Part shown: positions 22,978 to 27,826 of the stretch, one piece after another
Numbering within the stretch: position 1 is the first letter of the stretch
Layout of the letters: the number at the start of each line of letters is the position of its first letter
The notes under the pieces: generated by a model
Told to the model about the DNA's origin: nothing
Database searches by the model: none
What the model saw: only the letters and a program-made list of their open reading frames with translations
Program-made: the position numbers and the translations under genes
Source of the DNA: Candidatus Poribacteria bacterium
GTDB taxonomy: Bacteria; Abyssobacteria; SURF-5
Assembly: GCA_016215705.1 (NCBI GenBank)
Contig: JACRIR010000114.1
Location: 1 to 27,826, forward strand
Direction of reading: 5' to 3'
Length of the DNA stretch: 27,826 nucleotides

Positions 22978-23111
22978 TCTAGTGTAGTGTCTCTAACGCT
23001 TCTTTACATTGATCTTCGGGGACAGTCCCGATTCTACGGCGCAAAGCGCCCGTAAATCTGGGACGGTCCCCTTCGCAGCGCTTCAAGTTATTTCTGAGAC
23101 ACTACACTAGA
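22978..23111. mobile_element. MITE-like element, 134 bp, with 16-bp perfect terminal inverted repeats
   Basis: The ends TCTAGTGTAGTGTCTC (22978-22993) and its exact reverse complement (23096-23111) are perfect. Inside, GGGGAC (23018-23023) and GTCCCC (23066-23071) bound a long imperfect palindrome through 'GATTCTACGGCGC' and 'GCGCCCGTAAATC'. There is no coding capacity. CAC flanks both sides (22975-22977 and 23112-23114), a possible 3-bp target duplication. It is probably moved by a transposase encoded elsewhere. Confidence 0.8.
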
Positions 23112-23244
23112 CACTTTAGCTCACTCTGGACACTCCCCACTTTTCCGGGCTCGTTCTCGCGTTCAGTTCCCGTTTCCCCTTTTAACTTTTTCCCCTTTTC
23201 CCCCGGCGTAAGCCCTTATGTGGTTCGCGTTCCCATCTTCTTCA

Positions 23245-23273
23245 TTGACATTTTGTGCAATGGTCGCTATATT
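23245..23273 (+). promoter_or_regulatory. Promoter for the acyl-CoA synthetase operon
   Basis: TTGACA (23245-23250), 17 nt, TATATT (23268-23273). The transcript would carry an untranslated leader of about 220 nt that includes the whole composite repeat copy II. Apart from this, 23112-23357 shows no feature. Confidence 0.6.
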
Positions 23274-23357
23274 TGTCAGAGTATCTAATCGGCGTTGATC
23301 AGCATTGCTCACTATCAGTTTCCTGAATTTCTGTCGTGATTTCGTGCGACATCTTGC

Positions 23358-23462
23358 ATGAAAGTCACCAGGGCGCAATGAATTGCGCCCCTACAGACAT
23401 GAATCGAGAAATCCTGTAGGGACGCGATTCATCGCGCCCGACACGTGCTGTTTGGTTGTGGC
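23358..23462 (+). repeat. Composite repeat, copy II
   Basis: Plus-strand order: ATGAAAGTCAC, hairpin GGGCGCAAT/ATTGCGCCC (23371-23390), CTACAGACATGAAT, then TGTAGGGACGCGATTCATCG (from 23415), then GCTGTTTGGTTGTGGC to 23462. It is an inverted copy of 21001-21160 but lacks the 41-nt palindrome block. It ends 39 bp before the acyl-CoA synthetase start. Confidence 0.85.
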
Positions 23463-23501
23463 TAGGTCGCGCCGCGGTTCCCTTTCTTTGCCAGATATTT
23501 C

Positions 23502-25607
23502 ATGCTCGATCATATATTCCGTCCCAAATCCGTTGCCGTGATAGGCGCTTCGCGCGAGAAGGGCAAGGTTGGATATAACGTCCTGAACAATCTTGTCAAG
23601 CACAAGTTTCCCGGCAAGATTTATCCGATCAATCCCGGCGCGAAGACCATACTCGGCAAGAAATGCTTTCAGTCGGTGCTCGATGTTCCGGGCGCCATAG
23701 ACATGGCTGTGTTCGCCATTCCCGCGCGGTTCGTCGTGGATGCGTTCGACCACTGCGGACAGAAGAAGATTCCTTCGGCGGTCGTTATATCCGCAGGATT
23801 CAAAGAGAGCGGCCGCACGGGCGCCGAACTCGAGACGCAGCTTGGCGAGAAGGTCAAACAGTACGGAATCCGCGTTGTCGGCCCGAACTGTCTCGGCGTG
23901 ATCGACACTTTCTCGAAATTGAACGCCTCGTTCGCCGCCGGTATGCCGGCGAAAGGCAACATCGGTTTCTTTTCGCAATCCGGCGCGCTCGGGACCGCGA
24001 TCCTCGATTGGTCACTCGGAGAAGGGATCGGATTCTCAAAATTCGTGAGCCTCGGCAACAAGCTCGATGTCGACGAAAGCGACCTGTTGCAGGCGATGGG
24101 TGAGGACGACAAGACCGAAGTCATCCTCGGCTATATCGAAAGCGTCAAGGATGGCATCAAGTTCCTCGAGGTCGCGCGGTCGGTGACAAGCAAGAAGCCG
24201 GTGATTATGATCAAGTCGGGCGGCACGGAAGCGGGCGCGCGGGCCGCCTCGTCACATACAGGCGCGCTTGCCGGCTCCGAGAAGGCCTTCTCCGCCGCAT
24301 TTGCTCAAACCGGCATAATCCGTGTGACTGCTATCGAGGACTTGTTCGATTATGCGCGCGCATTTTCCTCGAAGCGGTATCCGAAAGGAAACCGAATGGC
24401 GATTGTGACGAACGCCGGCGGACCCGCCATTATCGCTTCCGATGCCGTAGAGCATTCGACACTCCGAATGGCCGGATTCGAGAAGACGACAATCGAAACC
24501 CTGCGCTGCGCTCTGCCTCCGAGCGCTAACTTGTATAATCCGGTGGACTTGATCGGAGATGCGAAGGACGACCGTTACACTGCCGCGCTGAACGCCGTTT
24601 TCGGCGATCCCAACGTGGACGCGGCGTTTGTCATCTTTACGCCGCAGGCGATGAGCGAACCCGATAAGGTCGCCCGCGCGATCACGCAATGCAGCGCCGG
24701 CCACAAGTCGGTTCTCTCCGTGTTCATGGGTGGTCCGACCGTGAAGGACGGCATCGAAATCCTCTCCCGCGCCTCAATCGCCAACTACTACTATCCCGAG
24801 CGCGCGGTCGCGGCGATGGAGGCAATGGTTCGGTTTCAGGACTGGCGTAAGCGCCCGTCTCCGGAGTACAAGAAGTTTGAGGTTCAGAAGGAACAGGTTC
24901 AAAGCATGCTTGCGGAAGCGCTCGAGAGGAATCAGACGGAGATCGGAGAGTACCACGCGCGAGAAATCATTTCTGCATACGGATTCAAGGTGCCAGGCAG
25001 CGTGATCGCGAACAATGCCGCCGACGCCGAGTTTATCGCCGAAAAAATCGGATATCCGGTCGTCATGAAAATAGCTTCTCCTGATATCCTCCATAAGTCC
25101 GATATCGGCGGCGTGCGCGTGGGCGTCAGGACGCGCGAGGAAGTCCGCGAGGCGTTTGTCGAAATGCGTGCGCGCGCCCGGCGATTCTTCCCCGGGGCCG
25201 AAGTATGGGGAGTTTCCGTCCAGGAAATGCTGCAGGGAGGCAAAGAGGTCATACTTGGAATGGTGCGCGACAGGCAATTCGGGCCCGTCATTATGTTCGG
25301 ACTTGGTGGCATCTACGTCGAGGTTTTGAAGGACGTCTCGTTCCGCATCGCTCCTCTGAGCGTCGAGGACGCTCGACAGTTGATCCGCGGAATTCGCTCG
25401 CTGCCGCTGCTGCAAGGCGCCCGGGGAGAAAAGCCGATTCACATTGAGGGCATTGTCGAGTCACTGCTTCGGCTGTCGCAGCTCGTGACCGACTTTCCCG
25501 AGATATTCGAGATAGACATCAACCCGCTGAAGGTGTTTCCCGAGGGCCGTGAGCCTGTTGCGCTCGACGCGCGACTCACACTGAAAAGGAATGAGGTGAA
25601 GCCATGA
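23502..25607 (+). CDS. ADP-forming acyl-CoA synthetase (acetate-CoA ligase type)
   Basis: A 701-residue fused-subunit enzyme. In order: a CoA-binding Rossmann domain ('FRPKSVAVIGASREKGKVGY', about 5-130), a succinyl-CoA-ligase-like flavodoxin domain ('GNIGFFSQSGALGTAILDW') with the phosphorylated histidine His252 in 'SSHTGALAGS', and a C-terminal ATP-grasp domain (about 480-700; 'YPVVMKIASPDILHKSDIGG', 'FEIDINPLKVF'). It interconverts acyl-CoA, ADP and phosphate with acid, CoA and ATP; in fermenting microbes it makes ATP from acetyl-CoA. Acid specificity cannot be read. No ribosome site is seen before ATG 23502. Its stop overlaps the next start (ATGA), so the two are coupled. All catalytic parts are intact. 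Confidence 0.94.
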   Translation: MLDHIFRPKSVAVIGASREKGKVGYNVLNNLVKHKFPGKIYPINPGAKTILGKKCFQSVLDVPGAIDMAVFAIPARFVVDAFDHCGQKKIPSAVVISAGFKESGRTGAELETQLGEKVKQYGIRVVGPNCLGVIDTFSKLNASFAAGMPAKGNIGFFSQSGALGTAILDWSLGEGIGFSKFVSLGNKLDVDESDLLQAMGEDDKTEVILGYIESVKDGIKFLEVARSVTSKKPVIMIKSGGTEAGARAASSHTGALAGSEKAFSAAFAQTGIIRVTAIEDLFDYARAFSSKRYPKGNRMAIVTNAGGPAIIASDAVEHSTLRMAGFEKTTIETLRCALPPSANLYNPVDLIGDAKDDRYTAALNAVFGDPNVDAAFVIFTPQAMSEPDKVARAITQCSAGHKSVLSVFMGGPTVKDGIEILSRASIANYYYPERAVAAMEAMVRFQDWRKRPSPEYKKFEVQKEQVQSMLAEALERNQTEIGEYHAREIISAYGFKVPGSVIANNAADAEFIAEKIGYPVVMKIASPDILHKSDIGGVRVGVRTREEVREAFVEMRARARRFFPGAEVWGVSVQEMLQGGKEVILGMVRDRQFGPVIMFGLGGIYVEVLKDVSFRIAPLSVEDARQLIRGIRSLPLLQGARGEKPIHIEGIVESLLRLSQLVTDFPEIFEIDINPLKVFPEGREPVALDARLTLKRNEVKP

Positions 25608-26671
25608 TAGCGCTCTTTGTCGATTCGCTATCCGAATACTCAGGAAAAAACACCGTTTGCCTGTGCGTAGGCATCAAGCTCCGGGGCATGAAGAAATCCG
25701 TCGGCTTCTTCAAGCCGCTCGGCGTGTTCCCGACGCACGTCGGCGGCGTACTAACGGATGAAGATATGGCGTTCTACAAAGAAGCGCTCCATTTGGACGA
25801 GGCCCCCGATGAGCTTTGCCCCGTTGTGCTTACCCACGAGTTGCTCTCCGACCTCCTCGGCGGAAAGCCGGCAGGCGCATACGCCGAAAAAACGAAGGAC
25901 GCCTTTAAGAAGGTCTCCGGCGGAAAAGACGTCACCATCATAGTAGGCATCGGCCATTTCAGAAGTGGAACAATGATCTCGCTTTCCGAAGCGGATTTCA
26001 TGAAGGAGACAGGGGGCAAGATTCTCTTAACCGACAGCGTCGTTTACGTCAACCGGACCGTAGATTGTCTGCTCGAGGCGAAGCAGGAGTTTGGCGAAAA
26101 CCTCGCCGGCGTCATATTCAACCGGGTCGAGGCAAAGAAGAAGCGGTTTATCGAAACCGTCATGACGCCGTACCTGGCGTCAAAAGGCATCGACGTGTTC
26201 GGAGTGATACCGGAGGACCCAAAACTAGCCGCTGTAACCGTCCGCCAGATTCTCCACTCGCTCAACGGCAGGCTCTTGTGCTGCGAGGACAAACTGGATG
26301 GAATCGTAGAGCGGTTCGCGATCGGCGCAATGAATGTCGATGCCGCGCTCAGGCAGTTCGTTAGGGTTCGTGAAAAAGCGGTTATTACCGGCGGCGACCG
26401 TTCCGATATCATGCTGGCGGCCCTGGAGACCTCGACCAAGTGCCTCGTGCTTACCGGGAATCTCTACCCCAACGACGTCGTGCTCTCGCGCGCCCAGCAA
26501 GCCGGTGTTCCTGTCATACTTGTATCTCATGACACGTCCGAGACGGTGGAACGATTTGAGGCCATGATGGGCCGCTTGAGCATTCGGGACACGAGCAAGG
26601 TGGATTACGCCGTCGGCGTAATGAGCAGTTACATAAACTATGACGCGTTGTTCCGCAAGCTGGGACTTTGA
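25604..26671 (+). CDS. P-loop/DRTGG-domain protein (phosphotransacetylase N-terminal type)
   Basis: A 355-residue protein like the N-terminal part of long phosphate acetyltransferases but without the catalytic PTA domain. The first part (about 1-200) is a BioD/CobB-like P-loop fold with an atypical Walker A ('SLSEYSGKNTVCLCVG'); 'VGFFKPLG' and 'GVIFNRVE' are typical later strands. The second part (about 210-330) is a DRTGG domain ('FAIGAMNVDAALRQF', 'KAVITGGDRSDIMLAALETS', 'LTGNLYPNDVVLSRA'). In long phosphotransacetylases this region is regulatory. Overlap with the acyl-CoA synthetase gene suggests it regulates that enzyme or senses the acyl-CoA or nucleotide state. That role is inferred from context. 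Confidence 0.9.
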   Translation: MIALFVDSLSEYSGKNTVCLCVGIKLRGMKKSVGFFKPLGVFPTHVGGVLTDEDMAFYKEALHLDEAPDELCPVVLTHELLSDLLGGKPAGAYAEKTKDAFKKVSGGKDVTIIVGIGHFRSGTMISLSEADFMKETGGKILLTDSVVYVNRTVDCLLEAKQEFGENLAGVIFNRVEAKKKRFIETVMTPYLASKGIDVFGVIPEDPKLAAVTVRQILHSLNGRLLCCEDKLDGIVERFAIGAMNVDAALRQFVRVREKAVITGGDRSDIMLAALETSTKCLVLTGNLYPNDVVLSRAQQAGVPVILVSHDTSETVERFEAMMGRLSIRDTSKVDYAVGVMSSYINYDALFRKLGL

Positions 26672-26707
26672 ATCTGCACACTGCTCCGGGCCGGGAGGAT
26701 AAGAATC

Positions 26708-27616
26708 GTGTCTTTTGATGTTGTGGGCGTTGGGATCGCATGCTCGGATTTTAACGCCAGCGTCACGAGTATTCCAAAGATTGACGAGAACGTCCTGATA
26801 CTCGATTACCGTAAACAGATGGGCGGCACTGTCTCGACCGCGCTCGCCACGCTTCAACGCCTCGGAATGAAGACGAAGTATATGGGCATGCTCGGTGACG
26901 ACGAAAATGGTAGATTTGTTGTCGAGGGCATGAAGGCCGAAGGCATAGACGTCGGCTCCGTGCGATTTGCCGTAGGAGAGAGTTCACCTTTCAGTTTTGT
27001 CATGGTCGACGGCATGACACGGAAACGCTCGATAGCTTTCTATCCCGGCTGTGCGTTCACAGTTTCCGCCGATTGCCTCGACAATGGCGCGATTCAATCC
27101 GCGCGACTCTTGCACGTCGATAGCCCAACCCCCGCTGTATTCGCCGCATGTCACGTGGCGAAACAGGCGGGTGTAACCATATCGCTCGACGCCAATGCGC
27201 CGTTTCCGGGCCTCGAAGAGCTCCTTCACTTGAGCAATATCTTTATCACATCGAGCGATGTCGTTTATCGAATCTGCGATAGAAATGATCCTGTCGAGGC
27301 GGGCAAAGCATTGATGGCTGAATACAAGCTCGACCTCGTGGTCGTCACCCTGGGCGTGGAAGGAAGCATTGCTTTGACTCCGACCCTGACTGCCACGGCG
27401 CCGGGATTCAACGTTGAGGTGGTGGATACTACCGGCGCGGGTGACGTGTTCCACGGCGCTTACCTTTACGGCTATCTCAACGGGTGGGACACGGAACACA
27501 CTCTTCGTTTCTCCAATGCCGCCGGCGCCATGATGTGCGCCACACAGAGTGGCTGGGCAGGCATTCCAACGCTAAAACAGATTGAGGATTTCTTGCAAGA
27601 ACGCGCTGGAGAATAG
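26708..27616 (+). CDS. PfkB-family sugar kinase
   Basis: A 302-residue ribokinase-family kinase. The N-terminal substrate pocket shows 'GGTVSTALATLQRLG' (the GG motif) and 'GDDENGRFV'; the C-terminal signature 'VVDTTGAGDVFHGAYLYG' contains the catalytic base Asp246 and the anion hole GAGD. It phosphorylates a sugar, nucleoside or similar alcohol with ATP; the substrate cannot be assigned. GTG 26708 has an excellent ribosome site (GGGAGGA) about nine bases upstream, and homologues start near this 'FDVVGVGIACSD' strand. A gap of 36 bp after the DRTGG gene suggests the same operon. Its link with acyl-CoA metabolism is unclear. Confidence 0.93.
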   Translation: MSFDVVGVGIACSDFNASVTSIPKIDENVLILDYRKQMGGTVSTALATLQRLGMKTKYMGMLGDDENGRFVVEGMKAEGIDVGSVRFAVGESSPFSFVMVDGMTRKRSIAFYPGCAFTVSADCLDNGAIQSARLLHVDSPTPAVFAACHVAKQAGVTISLDANAPFPGLEELLHLSNIFITSSDVVYRICDRNDPVEAGKALMAEYKLDLVVVTLGVEGSIALTPTLTATAPGFNVEVVDTTGAGDVFHGAYLYGYLNGWDTEHTLRFSNAAGAMMCATQSGWAGIPTLKQIEDFLQERAGE

Positions 27617-27681
27617 ATGGGTGAGTGGCATAATTTGGTTACCTGAAGCGAAGACGGGGAAAAGGCAAAACTGAAAAATTG

Positions 27682-27809
27682 AACCGCAAAGGCGCAAAGA
27701 GCGCAAAGTGAAGCCGGAAGACGGCAAAACCATTTCTTATCTACAAAATCAGTGTATTTCGTGCTTCCTGTCTCCTCCCCTCCTTTGCGACCTTTGCGTC
27801 TCTGCGGTT
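27682..27809. repeat. Imperfect inverted repeat, 27-nt arms
   Basis: The left arm 27682-27708 begins AACCGCAAAGGCGCAAAG; the right arm 27783-27809 ends TTTGCGTCTCTGCGGTT. They pair at about 23 of 27 positions and enclose 74 bp of non-coding DNA. This GCAAAG/CTTTGC-rich pattern looks like a MITE-type or REP-type element. The related-looking ACCACAAAGGCACGAAGACA at 21790-21810 has no partner arm. Confidence 0.65.
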
Positions 27810-27826
27810 AGCGCTTTTTCTTTTTC

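Overview
The window looks like a chromosomal segment of an uncultivated Gram-negative-type bacterium, roughly 50-55% GC by eye. Several lipoproteins carry a lipobox, and there are an ECF sigma factor with a membrane anti-sigma protein, a CHASE2 adenylate cyclase, TPR lipoproteins and many intergenic palindromes. No rRNA, tRNA or single-copy phylogenetic marker is visible, so I do not name a phylum. No prophage, plasmid backbone or CRISPR array was seen.

Region 1 (1-2432) is mobile DNA: two nearly identical Y1/HUH REP-associated transposases (the first cut by the window edge) bracket a leucine-rich-repeat lipoprotein gene. The complete transposase copy has perfect 26-nt terminal inverted repeats, and the left one supplies the last codons and stop of the LRR gene. 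Region 2 (2545-5333) is an ECF sigma factor overlapping a large zinc-finger/FecR/PDZ-like anti-sigma protein. Region 3 (5334-8957) holds a decayed RelE-type toxin, a strong promoter, an SGNH-like membrane protein, a PH-domain membrane protein, a TM1367-type cyclophilin-like protein and an exported unknown. Region 4 (9082-14158) has a sugar isomerase-like TIM-barrel protein, a small membrane protein, two TPR lipoproteins around a small unknown, a zinc-ribbon membrane protein (minus strand) and a family 2 glycosyltransferase. Region 5 (14289-20927) has a lipoprotein with its own textbook promoter and terminator, then a tight cluster: CHASE2 adenylate cyclase, D-aminoacyl-tRNA deacylase, GH38 alpha-mannosidase.

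Region 6 (20928-23501) is the most unusual. It is packed with palindromes and has two minus-strand genes (a YfcE-like phosphoesterase and a YkgJ-like cysteine-cluster protein) flanked by inverted copies of a composite repeat, although every neighbouring gene is on the plus strand. Region 7 (23502-27616) is an operon of an ADP-forming acyl-CoA synthetase, a P-loop/DRTGG protein and a PfkB sugar kinase, followed by another imperfect inverted repeat.

The best candidate for something undescribed is the palindrome system. Short perfect or near-perfect palindromes occur between genes and also in frame inside two protein-coding genes (two in the GH38 gene, one in the YkgJ-like gene), resembling in principle the Rickettsia palindromic elements. 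One palindrome is present in one copy of the composite repeat and absent from the other. Several share a GGGGACA core with the terminal repeats of the Y1 transposase, which suggests, but does not prove, that the transposase family mobilises them.
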